NCBI RefSeq assembly: GCF_023155275.1
Contig: NZ_JALMUV010000007.1
Span: forward strand, 146,614-210,613
Direction: 5' to 3'
DNA: 64,000 nt
DNA from: Streptomyces rhizoryzae
GTDB lineage: Bacteria > Actinomycetota > Actinomycetes > Streptomycetales > Streptomycetaceae
Shown here: piece after piece, positions 45,838-53,907 of the stretch
How the letters are laid out: each line of letters begins with the position of its first letter
How positions within the stretch are numbered: the first letter of the stretch is position 1
Notes under the pieces: model-generated
What the model was told of the DNA's origin: nothing
The model's input: the letters and a program-made list of their open reading frames with translations, nothing else
Database searches by the model: none
Position numbers and translations under genes: made by a program

Positions 45838-46649
45838 CTGGGCCCCTCCGCCACTGCACGGTCGACATCCGCCGGGTCGAGTGCAGGCGCCCCGGCGCGC
45901 AGCCACAGAAAGTACTCGACGTTGCCCGACGGGCCGGGCAACGGGCTCGCGGTCACGCCCAGGACGCCGAGCCCCAGCTCGGCGGCGCGGGCGGCGACGC
46001 CGCGTACCGCCTCGGCGCGCAGCGCGGCGCTGCGCACCACCCCGCCGCTGCCCAGCCGCTCCTTGCCGACCTCGAACTGCGGTTTGACCATCAGCACCAG
46101 GTCGGCGCCGGGCGCGGTGCAGCGCACCAGCGCGGGCAGCACCAGGCCGAGCGGGATGAAGGACAGGTCGCCGACGACCAGGTCGACGGGCTGCCCGTCG
46201 AGCTGCTCCAGGGTCAGCTCGCGGACGTTGGTGCGGTCCTTGACGATGACCCGCTCGTCGCTCTGCAACTGCCAGGCGAGCTGCCCGTAGCCGACGTCGG
46301 CGGCGACGACCTCGGCGGCGCCGGCCCGCAGCAGGACGTCGGTGAAGCCGCCGGTGGAGGCGCCGGCGTCCAGCGCGCGGCGGCCCGTGACGCGCAGCCC
46401 GCGCGGCACGAAGGCGGCGAGCGCGCCGGCCAGCTTGTGGCCGCCGCGGGAGACGTAGTCGGGGTCGTTGTCGTCGGCCCGGACGACCACGGCGGCGCTG
46501 GTCTCCACCTGGGTGGCCGGTTTGGTCGCGGTCGTCCCGCCGACGGTCACCCGGCCCGCGGCGATCAGCTGGCTCGCGTGCTCCCGGGAGCGGGCCAGCT
46601 TGCGGCGCACCAGCTCCGCGTCGAGACGGCGTCGTGCCACTCCTGCCAC
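45834..46649 (-). CDS. tlyA: rRNA 2'-O-methyltransferase TlyA
   Basis: A 271-residue TlyA. An N-terminal S4 domain (LDAELVRRKLARSREHASQL) precedes a FtsJ-like methyltransferase with the SAM motif LDAGASTGGFTDVLLRAGA and VDLVVGDLSFIPLGLVLP. TlyA methylates 16S and 23S rRNA and affects capreomycin sensitivity. The GTG at 46649 gives an N-terminus AGVARRRLDAEL; a second GTG nine bases on is possible. It lies 14 bp after the small gene at 46664. Confidence 0.94.
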   Translation of the reverse strand: MAGVARRRLDAELVRRKLARSREHASQLIAAGRVTVGGTTATKPATQVETSAAVVVRADDNDPDYVSRGGHKLAGALAAFVPRGLRVTGRRALDAGASTGGFTDVLLRAGAAEVVAADVGYGQLAWQLQSDERVIVKDRTNVRELTLEQLDGQPVDLVVGDLSFIPLGLVLPALVRCTAPGADLVLMVKPQFEVGKERLGSGGVVRSAALRAEAVRGVAARAAELGLGVLGVTASPLPGPSGNVEYFLWLRAGAPALDPADVDRAVAEGPS

Positions 46650-46663
46650 CTGTGGTTCAGCTC

Positions 46664-47002
46664 CTACCGTTCCTGGGGGTCGTGGGTCGGTGCGGGCGGC
46701 CCGGGGTGCTGGTCCAGAGCGGCCAGTACGTCGCGCAGCCCGCGGTGCACATCCTCGTACATGGCCAGGTGGCCGCTCACCGGGAGGTGGCCGGCTTCGG
46801 CCAGCCGCGCCAGGCCGGCGTCGACCGCGGCCTGCCCGGTGGGGGTCACCGCCACCCCCAGCGGCCGGGGTCCGTCCACCGGGGCGGGCCCGGCAGCGTC
46901 CGGCTGCGGCTGCTCGGGGGCCGGGGCGGGCGGCCCGTCCGCGGCGGGGGCGGCCGGGGTGCCGGGGGCGGCCGGCGCCGGGCCGTTCATCGGGTCTGCC
47001 AT
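46664..47002 (-). CDS. Small protein upstream of tlyA
   Basis: A 112-residue protein. The first 50 residues are Ala/Pro-rich. The ordered part is TPTGQAAVDAGLARLAEAGH, then HLAMYEDVHRGLRDVLAALD, two helices suggestive of a coiled or helical-hairpin protein. No known family assigned. Homologues usually precede tlyA in streptomycetes, from memory. A TAGCGT 7 nt before the ATG at 47002 suggests a leaderless start for the tlyA-nadK operon. Confidence 0.75.
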   Translation of the reverse strand: MADPMNGPAPAAPGTPAAPAADGPPAPAPEQPQPDAAGPAPVDGPRPLGVAVTPTGQAAVDAGLARLAEAGHLPVSGHLAMYEDVHRGLRDVLAALDQHPGPPAPTHDPQER

Positions 47003-47009
47003 GCCCCCG

Positions 47010-47015
47010 ACGCTA
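47010..47015 (-). promoter_or_regulatory. Putative -10 element (TAGCGT) of the tlyA-nadK operon
   Basis: On the minus strand TAGCGT is followed by 7 nt and then the ATG at 47002. Confidence 0.45.
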
Positions 47016-47052
47016 CCGCGCCCGCGCGCCCCCGGCCGCCCGTGACCTGGCG

Positions 47053-47058
47053 TATCGT
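47053..47058 (+). promoter_or_regulatory. Putative -10 element (TATCGT) of the SCP2 gene
   Basis: TATCGT ends 8 nt before the ATG at 47067. Its distance from the divergent -10 element at 47010-47015 is about 38 bp, so the two promoters would face back to back. Confidence 0.45.
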
Positions 47059-47066
47059 CGGGCGCG

Positions 47067-47414
47067 ATGGCAACTCTCGACCAGTGCCGCGCCGCGCTCG
47101 ACCGGCTGGCCCAGAACCTGTCCTCGGCGGACGGCGAGGTACGCGGCGCCGCCGCCCTCGACCGCTCCGTCAGCTGCCGGATCACCGATCTCGACACCAC
47201 GTTCACCGGCCGGCTGGCCGGCGGTGCGCTGCGGGACGTCAGCTGCGTGACCGGGCCGCCGCCGGAGAAGGCCGACATCCGGCTGACCATGACCGGGGAC
47301 GACCTGGTCGCGCTGGTGGACGGGCGGCTGAACTTCGCCCGGGCCTGGAGCAGCGGCCGGGTGAAGCTGGAGGCCGGGCTGCGCGATCTGCTGCGGCTCA
47401 GGACGCTGCTGTAG
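47067..47414 (+). CDS. SCP2 sterol-transfer domain protein
   Basis: A 115-residue single-domain SCP2 protein. The fold markers are SVSCRITDLDTTFTGRL, PPPEKADIRLTMTGDDLVAL and DGRLNFARAWSSGRVKLEAG. SCP2 domains bind lipids or fatty acyl-CoA in a hydrophobic tunnel. The ligand is unknown. Its stop overlaps the end of the convergent siderophore ATPase gene by 17 bases. No Shine-Dalgarno; a TATCGT lies 8 nt upstream. Confidence 0.85.
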   Translation: MATLDQCRAALDRLAQNLSSADGEVRGAAALDRSVSCRITDLDTTFTGRLAGGALRDVSCVTGPPPEKADIRLTMTGDDLVALVDGRLNFARAWSSGRVKLEAGLRDLLRLRTLL

Positions 47415-48222
47415 CCGGTGCGGGCGCGGCGGCCGTCCGGGCCCGGCGGGCGGCCGGGACGACCAGCGGGGTGCCGGTCTCGGGGTCGTCGATGACCCGG
47501 CAGTCGATGCCGAAGACCCGGCCCACCAGCTCGGCGGTGACGATGTCGCAGGGGGCGCCCTCGGCGAGCACCGCACCGTCCTTCAGGGCGATCAGGTGGG
47601 TGGCGTAGCGGGCCGCCTGGTTGAGGTCGTGCAGGACGGCGACCAGGGTGCGGCCCTGCTCCTCGTGGAGGGCGGCGCACAGGTCCAGGACCTCGATCTG
47701 GTGCTGGATGTCGAGGAAGGTGGTCGGTTCGTCGAGGAGCAGCAGCGGCGTCTGCTGGGCCAGCGCCATGGCGATCCAGACCCGCTGCCGCTGGCCGCCG
47801 GAGAGTTCGTCGACGTACCGGTCGGCCAGCGCGGCCACGCCGGTCGCCGCCATCGACTCCTGGACGATCCGCTCGTCGGTCGCCGACCACTGGCGCAGCA
47901 GCCCCTGGTGCGGGTAGCGGCCGCGGGCCACCAGGTCGGCGACGGTGATGCCGTCCGGGGCGACCGAGGACTGCGGCAGCAGGCCGAGCGTCCGGGCGAC
48001 CTGCTTGGCCGGCAGCGCGGAGATCTTCTGCCCGTCCAGCAGGACCGTGCCGGCGGCCGGCCGGAGCATCCGCGACAGCGCGCGCAGCAGCGTGGACTTG
48101 CCGCAGGCGTTCGGGCCGACGATGACGGTGAAGGAGTGGTCGGGGACGGCGACCGAGAGGTTCTCGGCGATGGTCCGCTGGTCGTAGGCGAGGGTGAGGT
48201 TCTCGGCCGTCAGACGGCTCAT
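47398..48222 (-). CDS. Siderophore ABC transporter ATP-binding protein
   Basis: A 274-residue FepC-type ATPase. Walker A is IVGPNACGKSTLLRALSRML, the signature is YVDELSGGQRQRVWIAMALA, Walker B is PLLLLDEPTTFLDI and the switch His is in VAVLHDLNQAARYA. It powers uptake through the two FecCD permeases upstream. AGGAG precedes the ATG at 48222; a GTG at 48285 overlapping the permease stop is possible but lengthens the protein with non-conserved residues. Confidence 0.94.
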   Translation of the reverse strand: MSRLTAENLTLAYDQRTIAENLSVAVPDHSFTVIVGPNACGKSTLLRALSRMLRPAAGTVLLDGQKISALPAKQVARTLGLLPQSSVAPDGITVADLVARGRYPHQGLLRQWSATDERIVQESMAATGVAALADRYVDELSGGQRQRVWIAMALAQQTPLLLLDEPTTFLDIQHQIEVLDLCAALHEEQGRTLVAVLHDLNQAARYATHLIALKDGAVLAEGAPCDIVTAELVGRVFGIDCRVIDDPETGTPLVVPAARRARTAAAPAPATAAS

Positions 48223-48281
48223 GGGGCGGCTCCTGGGGGTGGTGGGGGCGGTCGGTGCGGCGGGGGCGGCGGGCCGGGCGG

Positions 48282-49385
48282 TCACACCCGTCCCGCCTTG
48301 CGCTCGGTGACCAGCAGCCACAGCAGATAGCCGCCGCCGAGGACACCGGTGAGGACGCCGACCGGGAGCTGGTCGGCGCCGAAGATCCGCTGGGCGGCCC
48401 AGTCGGCGGCGAGCAGCAGCGCGGCGCCCATCAGCGCGGCGGGCAGCAGGTTGGGGCCGGGCGACCGGGTCAGCCGGCGGGCCAGCTGGGGGGCGGTCAG
48501 GGCCACGAAGGAGATCGGTCCGGCCGCGGCGGTGCCGGCCGCGACCAGCACCACGGCGGCCAGCAGCACGGTGATCCGGACCCGTTCGGTCCGTACGCCC
48601 AGCGCGGCCGCGGCGTCGTCGCCCATCTCCAGCATCCGCAGCGGCCGCGCGGCCAGCAGCACCGGCGGGACGAGCACCGCGCAGACCGCGGCCAGCGGCC
48701 ACACCTGGCTCCAGTCGCGGCCGTTGAGGGACCCGGTCATCCAGGTGGTGGCCCGGGCCGCGTCGTAGAGAGTGGCCTTGGTCAGCAGGAAGAGGACCAC
48801 GGCGTAGAGCATGGCGGCGGCGCCGATGCCGACCAGCACGAAGCGGTAGCCGTGCACCCCGCGCTTCCAGGCCAGCAGGAAGATGGCGAGGCCGGTGAGC
48901 ACCCCGCCGGCGACCGCGCCGCCGGCCACCGCGAAGGTCCCGCCGTGGAACCACACGAGGACGACCAGCGCGCCGACCGAGGAGCCCTGCGCGAGGCCGA
49001 GGACGTCCGGACTGCCCAGCGGGTTGCGGGAGACGGCCTGGAAGACCGCCCCGCCGATGCCGAAGGCGGCGCCGACCAGCAGGCCCACCAGCACGCGCGG
49101 CAGCCGGAGTTCGTGCACGATGAACTCCTGGGCGGTGGTGCCGCCGCCGGTCAGCGTGGTGAGCACCTGGGACGGCGTCATCGGGTAGTCGCCGGTGCCG
49201 ATCAGGGCGACCGCGGCGGCCGCGGCGACGGCCAGCAGCAGCGCGCCGGCCAGCAGCGCGCGGGTGTCCAGCCGGAACGACAGCCCGCCCGCGGTCCGTA
49301 CCACGCGGGGCCGCCGCCGGGCGTCCCGCGCCCCGCCGCGCGCCCCGGGTCCGGGCGTCCGGTCCGGCTCCACCGTCGTGTGCAC
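48282..49385 (-). CDS. Siderophore ABC transporter permease (FecCD), second
   Basis: A 367-residue permease with about nine to ten helices. FecCD markers are HELRLPRVLVGLLVGAAFGI, GAVFQAVSRNPLGSPDVLGL, then MGDDAAAALGVRTERVR and GPISFVALTAPQLARRLT. With the next permease it forms the channel of the ferric-siderophore importer. The N-terminal 40 residues are Arg/Pro-rich and cytoplasmic. GGAGG precedes the GTG at 49385; an earlier GTG overlapping the upstream stop would add 23 residues. Confidence 0.92.
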   Translation of the reverse strand: MHTTVEPDRTPGPGARGGARDARRRPRVVRTAGGLSFRLDTRALLAGALLLAVAAAAAVALIGTGDYPMTPSQVLTTLTGGGTTAQEFIVHELRLPRVLVGLLVGAAFGIGGAVFQAVSRNPLGSPDVLGLAQGSSVGALVVLVWFHGGTFAVAGGAVAGGVLTGLAIFLLAWKRGVHGYRFVLVGIGAAAMLYAVVLFLLTKATLYDAARATTWMTGSLNGRDWSQVWPLAAVCAVLVPPVLLAARPLRMLEMGDDAAAALGVRTERVRITVLLAAVVLVAAGTAAAGPISFVALTAPQLARRLTRSPGPNLLPAALMGAALLLAADWAAQRIFGADQLPVGVLTGVLGGGYLLWLLVTERKAGRV

Positions 49386-49453
49386 CGCTGCTCCTCCTCG
49401 TTCGCCGGCGCCGCCCGGCCCGGCGGCCGCGGCGCTCGATTCCGGTGCCCGGC

Positions 49454-50512
49454 TCACAGCTGGGCCATCCGACGCCGCCGTACCAGGTAGATGAAGACCG
49501 GGCCGCCGAGGACCGCGGTGACGATGCCGACCTGGAGTTCGCCGGGCCGGGCCGCGATCCGGCCGAGCACGTCCGCGCCGACCAGCAGCACCGGGGAGAG
49601 CACCGCCGAGTACGGCAGGATCCAGCGCAGGTCGGGGCCGGTGAGGGCGCGGACGGCGTGCGGCACCATCAGGCCGACGTAGACGATCGGGCCGCAGACC
49701 GCGGTCGCGCCGCCGCACAGCAGGGTGACCGCGGCCATGGCCAGGATCCGGGTGCGGGTCAGCCGGGCGCCCAGCGCCCGCGCCTGGTCGTCGCCGAGCG
49801 CGACGGCGTTCAGCGGGCGGGCGAGCAGCAGCGCGAGCACCGCGCCCACCGCGAGGAACGGCGCGATCCGGGCCACCGTCGGCATGGTGGCGGTGGCCAG
49901 GGAGCCGACCGTCCAGAAGCGCATCCGGTCCAGCGCCGCGCCGTCCAGGAGGTTGACCGCGTTGAGGTAGCCGGTGAGGACGGCGGTGAGCGCGGTACCG
50001 GCCAGCGCGAGCCGGACCGGGGTGGCGCTGCGGGTACCGCCGAGGACGTAGACCGCGGCGGAGACCAGCGCGGCGCCGGCGAAGGCGAACCACACGTAGC
50101 CGCTCAGCGAGGTGACGCCCAGGAAGCTGATGGCGGAGACCACCGCGGCCGCGGCGCCGGCGTTGATGCCGAGGACGCCGGGGTCGGCGAGCGGGTTGCG
50201 GGTGAGCGCCTGCATGACCGTGCCGGCGAGCCCGAGGGCGGCGCCGGCCAGCAGGCCGAGGAGGGTGCGCGGCAGCCGGACGTCGCGGATGACCACGTCG
50301 GTGTCGGAACCGGAGTAGTGGAACACCCCGTGCCACACCTGGTCGAGGGGGATCTGCTTGGCACCGACGGCGATACCGAGGACGGCGACGACCGCGAGGG
50401 CGGCGACGGCAGCGGCCAGTCCCGCGGCGCGGGCGGTGTGCCGCCGCCGGGGCGCGGTGGGGGGCTGCGCCGCGTCGGGCGGACTGTCAACGGGGGGGCT
50501 GTCAACCAACAC
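49454..50512 (-). CDS. Siderophore ABC transporter permease (FecCD), first
   Basis: A 352-residue FecCD permease with RDVRLPRTLLGLLAGAALGL, GTVMQALTRNPLADPGVLGI, LGDDQARALGARLTRTR and GPIVYVGLMVPHAVRALTG. It is first in the uptake operon. No Shine-Dalgarno precedes the GTG at 50512; the TAACCT inside the iron box is 7 nt upstream, so the mRNA is probably leaderless and the repressor site overlaps the -10 element. Confidence 0.92.
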   Translation of the reverse strand: MLVDSPPVDSPPDAAQPPTAPRRRHTARAAGLAAAVAALAVVAVLGIAVGAKQIPLDQVWHGVFHYSGSDTDVVIRDVRLPRTLLGLLAGAALGLAGTVMQALTRNPLADPGVLGINAGAAAAVVSAISFLGVTSLSGYVWFAFAGAALVSAAVYVLGGTRSATPVRLALAGTALTAVLTGYLNAVNLLDGAALDRMRFWTVGSLATATMPTVARIAPFLAVGAVLALLLARPLNAVALGDDQARALGARLTRTRILAMAAVTLLCGGATAVCGPIVYVGLMVPHAVRALTGPDLRWILPYSAVLSPVLLVGADVLGRIAARPGELQVGIVTAVLGGPVFIYLVRRRRMAQL

Positions 50513-50517
50513 GTTGG

Positions 50518-50536
50518 TTAGGTTAGCCTACCCTCA
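50518..50536. promoter_or_regulatory. Iron box (DmdR/IdeR type) between uptake operon and desE-like gene
   Basis: TTAGGTTAGCCTACCCTCA matches the 19-bp consensus TTAGGTTAGGCTAACCTAA at about 15-16 positions. It is six bases from the permease start at 50512 and 86 bp from the binding-protein start at 50623, so it can control both directions. It contains the TAACCT used as -10 by the permease operon (50520-50525). Confidence 0.85.
50520..50525 (-). promoter_or_regulatory. Putative -10 element (TAACCT) within the iron box
   Basis: On the minus strand TAACCT is followed by 7 nt and the GTG at 50512. Its position inside the iron box predicts direct repression by iron-loaded regulator. Confidence 0.5.
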
Positions 50537-50622
50537 CAAGTAGTCGATCTCCCGGCCCTCCGGGTTCGGTCGTACCCGTCCGTCCGGGGGGCCAACCACC
50601 TCCAGAGAGAAGCCCAAAAGCG

Positions 50623-51648
50623 ATGAGAACCCCCGAAAGCGTATCCCTGTCCCGGCGCGGCATCCTGGCCGCGGGCGGCGCCGTCGGCATCGGTGCCCTG
50701 CTCGCCGCCTGCGGAGGGAGCAAGGACGCCGGGGGTACGGGCGGCGGCAAGGGCGGCCCCTGGTCCTTCACCGACGACCGCGGGCAGCAGGTCTCGCTCC
50801 CGGACGCCCCGCACCGCATCGTCGCCTTCACCGGCACCGCGGCGGCGCTGCACGACTTCGGGATCGACGACCGGATCGTCGGCGTCTTCGGCCCCACCAA
50901 GCTCTCCAACGGCAAGCCCGATCCGCAGGCCGGCGACCTCGACGTCGACAAGGTCACCATCCTCGGCAACGCCTACAACCAGTTCAACGTCGAGAAGTAC
51001 GCCGGGCTCGCGCCCGACCTGCTGGTCACCAACATGTACGAGCCGGGCGCGCTGTGGTTCGTCCCGGACGAGAGCAAGGACAAGATCACCAAGCTCGCCC
51101 GGACGGTCGCGCTGACCGCGTCCCGGAAGCCGCTCGACCGGATCATCGGCCGCTACGCCGACCTCGCCGCCGCGCTCGGCGCCGACCTGAAGGCCAAGAA
51201 GGTCACCGACGCCAAGGCCCGCTTCGAAAAGGCCGCCGCGCGGCTGCGCAAGGCTGCGGCCGCACACCCGGTCAAGGTCCTGGCCTGCTCCGGCAGCGCC
51301 GACCTCTTCTACGCCTCCAACCCCGGCATCAACGCGGACCTGATGTACTTCAAGTCCCTCGGCGTGGACCTGATCGTCCCCGACCACCTCGACAAGGGCG
51401 GCTACTTCGAGAGCCTGAGCTGGGAGAACGCCGACAAGTACCGGGCCGACGTGCTCCTGCTGGACAACCGGACCGCCACCCTCCAGCCCAAGGACCTGGC
51501 CGCCAAGCCGTCCTGGAACAAGCTCCCCGCCGTCAAGGCCGGCCAGATCACCCCCTGGGCCAGCGAACCGCGCTTCTCCTACGCGGGCGCCGCCCCGCTC
51601 CTGGAGTCGCTCGCCCAGGCCATCGAGCACGCCGAGAAGACTGGCTGA
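50623..51648 (+). CDS. desE: Ferric-siderophore-binding lipoprotein, DesE-like
   Basis: A 341-residue periplasmic-binding type III lipoprotein. The signal has a twin-arginine start (SLSRRGILAAGG) and a lipobox ending at Cys30 (LLAAC). The first domain shows PHRIVAFTGTAAALHDFGID and a long linking helix; the second has KVLACSGSADLFYASN and FSYAGAAPLLESLAQAIEHA. In streptomycetes DesE binds ferrioxamines and is encoded next to the des genes; here the iron box and permease genes sit beside it. The DesE name rests on context and general similarity. Confidence 0.88.
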   Translation: MRTPESVSLSRRGILAAGGAVGIGALLAACGGSKDAGGTGGGKGGPWSFTDDRGQQVSLPDAPHRIVAFTGTAAALHDFGIDDRIVGVFGPTKLSNGKPDPQAGDLDVDKVTILGNAYNQFNVEKYAGLAPDLLVTNMYEPGALWFVPDESKDKITKLARTVALTASRKPLDRIIGRYADLAAALGADLKAKKVTDAKARFEKAAARLRKAAAAHPVKVLACSGSADLFYASNPGINADLMYFKSLGVDLIVPDHLDKGGYFESLSWENADKYRADVLLLDNRTATLQPKDLAAKPSWNKLPAVKAGQITPWASEPRFSYAGAAPLLESLAQAIEHAEKTG

Positions 51649-51737
51649 CGCACCGCCGGCCCGGCACCCGCCGGCCCGCACCGCCCGACCACCCCGCCCC
51701 GCCCCGTCCCGTTCCGTTCAGTCCCGGGAGGTTCCCC

Positions 51738-52613
51738 ATGACCGCGACCGCCGCCCCCGCCTCCGCGCCGTTCCGCTTCTTCGACGTCCGGGTCGCCCGC
51801 ATCCGGCGGCTCGGCCCGTCCATGGTCCGGATCACCTTCACCGGCGACCGGCTGGACGACCTGGCCTCCGGCGGCCGGGACCAGCGCTTCAAGCTGTTCC
51901 TCCCGCAGCCGCACCAGAGCGCGCCGGTCTTCGAGGACCTCGGCGAGGGCTGGTACACCGCCTGGCGGGCGCAGGACCCCGCCGAGCGGCCGGTGATGCG
52001 GTCGTACACCATCCGCGAACAGCGCCCGGACCCGGCGGAGTTCGACGTGGACTTCGCGCTGCACGGGGCCGGCGGACCGGGCCCGGCGGGCGGCGGCCCG
52101 GCCAGCCGCTGGGCGGTCCGGGCCCGGCCGGGCGACCGGCTGACCGTGCTCGCCCCGGCCGTCGCGGACAACGGCGGCGTCGACTTCCGGCCGCCGCCGG
52201 GCACCGACTGGATCCTGCTGACCGGCGACGAGACCGCCCTGCCGGCCATCGCCGGGATCCTGGCCTGGCTCTCCCCCGGCACCACCACCAAGGTCTGGAT
52301 CGAGACCGGTCACGCGGCCGACCGGCAGCCGCTGCCGACCTTCGCCGACGCCGAGGTCCACTGGCTGGTCCGGGACCCGGCGGCCGGCCGCGGCGAGCCG
52401 GTGCTGGACGCGCTGCGCGCCGCGGACCTCCCCGGCGGCGCCCCGTACGCCTGGATCGCCGGCGAGGCCGGCACCGTCAAGGCGGTGCGCCGGCACCTGG
52501 TCGGGGAGCGCGGATTCGACCGCCGGGCGGTGAAGTTCACCGGCTACTGGCGGCGCGGAGCCACCGAGGAGGACCTGCTCGCGGAGCTGACCGCGACGGC
52601 CGGCGGCAGGTGA
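51738..52613 (+). CDS. Siderophore-interacting FAD reductase (SIP family)
   Basis: A 291-residue flavin reductase of the ViuB/SIP family. The FAD motif is PVMRSYTIREQRPD; NAD(P)H-binding segments are ILLTGDETALPAIAGILAWL and PYAWIAGEAGTVKAVRRHL. The C-terminal FTGYWRRGATEEDLL is characteristic. It reduces ferric siderophore in the cytoplasm to release iron. In S. coelicolor a similar gene follows desE. GGGAGG is well placed before the ATG at 51738. It is probably co-transcribed with the binding protein, 89 bp upstream. Confidence 0.92.
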   Translation: MTATAAPASAPFRFFDVRVARIRRLGPSMVRITFTGDRLDDLASGGRDQRFKLFLPQPHQSAPVFEDLGEGWYTAWRAQDPAERPVMRSYTIREQRPDPAEFDVDFALHGAGGPGPAGGGPASRWAVRARPGDRLTVLAPAVADNGGVDFRPPPGTDWILLTGDETALPAIAGILAWLSPGTTTKVWIETGHAADRQPLPTFADAEVHWLVRDPAAGRGEPVLDALRAADLPGGAPYAWIAGEAGTVKAVRRHLVGERGFDRRAVKFTGYWRRGATEEDLLAELTATAGGR

Positions 52614-52635
52614 GCGGCCGCCCGGCCGCGGGCCA

Positions 52636-52667
52636 CCGGGCCCCGCCGCTCCCCCGGCGGGGCCCGG
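52636..52667. terminator. Bidirectional terminator
   Basis: A 13-bp stem (CGGGCCCCGCCG/CGGCGGGGCCCG plus a flanking pair) with a 6-nt loop, between the convergent SIP reductase and HAD phosphatase genes. Confidence 0.75.
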
Positions 52668-52690
52668 CCCGCCCACTACCTGACGTATCG

Positions 52691-53740
52691 TCACATACCC
52701 AACTGCCGCAGCGCGCCGGCCGCGTCCGCCGTGCACCGGCCGGCGCCCGCCGCGGTCCAGGCCGCCGCGCACAGCGCCCGCAGCCCGTCCAGCGGATCGC
52801 CCGCGCCGTCCACGACCAGCTCCGCACCGGACGCCGCGGCGTGCCAGCCGCCGCACCGGAAACCGGTGCCGTCCCCGGTCACCTCCGGCTGCGGCACCAG
52901 CAGCCCGCGCAGGTCGGCGGCCACGTACGAGGGCCGGTGCTCGGGCGGCGCGGCCAGCAGCCCCGCGGGGGTGGTGACGCCGGTGAGCACCAGCAGGGAG
53001 TCCACCCCGCCGTTCCAGGCGCCCTCGATGTCGGTGTCGAGCCGGTCGCCGACCACCAGCGGCCGCCGGGCGCCGGTCCGCAGCACGGTCTCCCGGTGCA
53101 TCGGCGGCTGCGGCTTCCCCGCCACCTGCGGAGCACCGCCGGCCGCGATCCGCACCACCTCCACCAGCGCGCCGTTGCCCGGCGCGATCCCGCGCTCCTT
53201 GGGGATGGTCAGATCGGTGTTGGACGCGAACCACGGCACCCCGCGCTGCACCGCGTACGCCGCCTCGGCCAGCCGCTCCCAGTCCAGCGCCGGGTCGTAG
53301 CCCTGGACCACCGCGGCCGGGTCGTCGTCGGCCGACGCCACCGGCACCAGCCCGCGCTCGCGCAGCGCCACCCGCAGCCCCTCGCCGCCGATGGCCAGCA
53401 CCCGGGAGCCGGCCGGCACCTGCTCGGCGATCAGCCGGGCCACCGCCTGCGCGGAGGTGATCACGTCCGCCGCGGTCGTCGGCAGACCGAATCCGGACAG
53501 CTGGCCGGCCACCGCCTCCGGCGTCCGGGCCGCGTTGTTGGTCACATACGCCAGGTGCATCCCGCCGTCCCGCGCCGCGGTCAGCGACTCCACCGCGTGC
53601 GCGATGGCCTGCCCGCCGGCGTAGACCACCCCGTCCAGATCCAGCAGCGCCGTGTCGTACGCCGCACTCAGCGCGCGCCCGCAGCCGCCGGGCCGGCGCC
53701 GTTCGCCGCCGTCCGCCCCGGCGCTCCTCTGCTCGTTCAT
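52691..53740 (-). CDS. HAD-superfamily phosphatase (subclass IIA)
   Basis: A 349-residue HAD-IIA hydrolase, related to NagD and PGP/chronophin. Motif I is TALLDLDGVVYAGG, motif II VTNNAARTPEAVAG and motif IV LVVGDRLDTDIEGAWNGGVD. The middle NTDLTIPKERGIAPGNGALV is the C2 cap region. An extra C-terminal domain of about 80 residues is Ala/Gly-rich. It probably removes phosphate from a small metabolite. It lies between siderophore uptake and synthesis but has no obvious role in either. AGGA precedes the ATG at 53740. Confidence 0.9.
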   Translation of the reverse strand: MNEQRSAGADGGERRRPGGCGRALSAAYDTALLDLDGVVYAGGQAIAHAVESLTAARDGGMHLAYVTNNAARTPEAVAGQLSGFGLPTTAADVITSAQAVARLIAEQVPAGSRVLAIGGEGLRVALRERGLVPVASADDDPAAVVQGYDPALDWERLAEAAYAVQRGVPWFASNTDLTIPKERGIAPGNGALVEVVRIAAGGAPQVAGKPQPPMHRETVLRTGARRPLVVGDRLDTDIEGAWNGGVDSLLVLTGVTTPAGLLAAPPEHRPSYVAADLRGLLVPQPEVTGDGTGFRCGGWHAAASGAELVVDGAGDPLDGLRALCAAAWTAAGAGRCTADAAGALRQLGM

Positions 53741-53895
53741 CCCGTCCTGCTCCTCGCTCGTTGCCGGCCCGCGGAAGGGCGCCGCTCGGGCCGCGCGCGG
53801 CGCCCCGGGACGGGCCCGTCCGCCGCCGCGCGGCCACCGGTGATTCCGGCCGTATCCGGCCGCTCCTCCGATCATCCCGCACCCCCTTCCCGGCA

Positions 53896-53901
53896 TAGCA
53901 T
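53896..53901 (+). promoter_or_regulatory. Putative -10 element (TAGCAT) of the DUF1015 gene
   Basis: TAGCAT ends 6 nt before the ATG at 53908 with no Shine-Dalgarno in between. No convincing -35 hexamer is seen. Confidence 0.45.
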
Positions 53902-53907
53902 TCTTCA

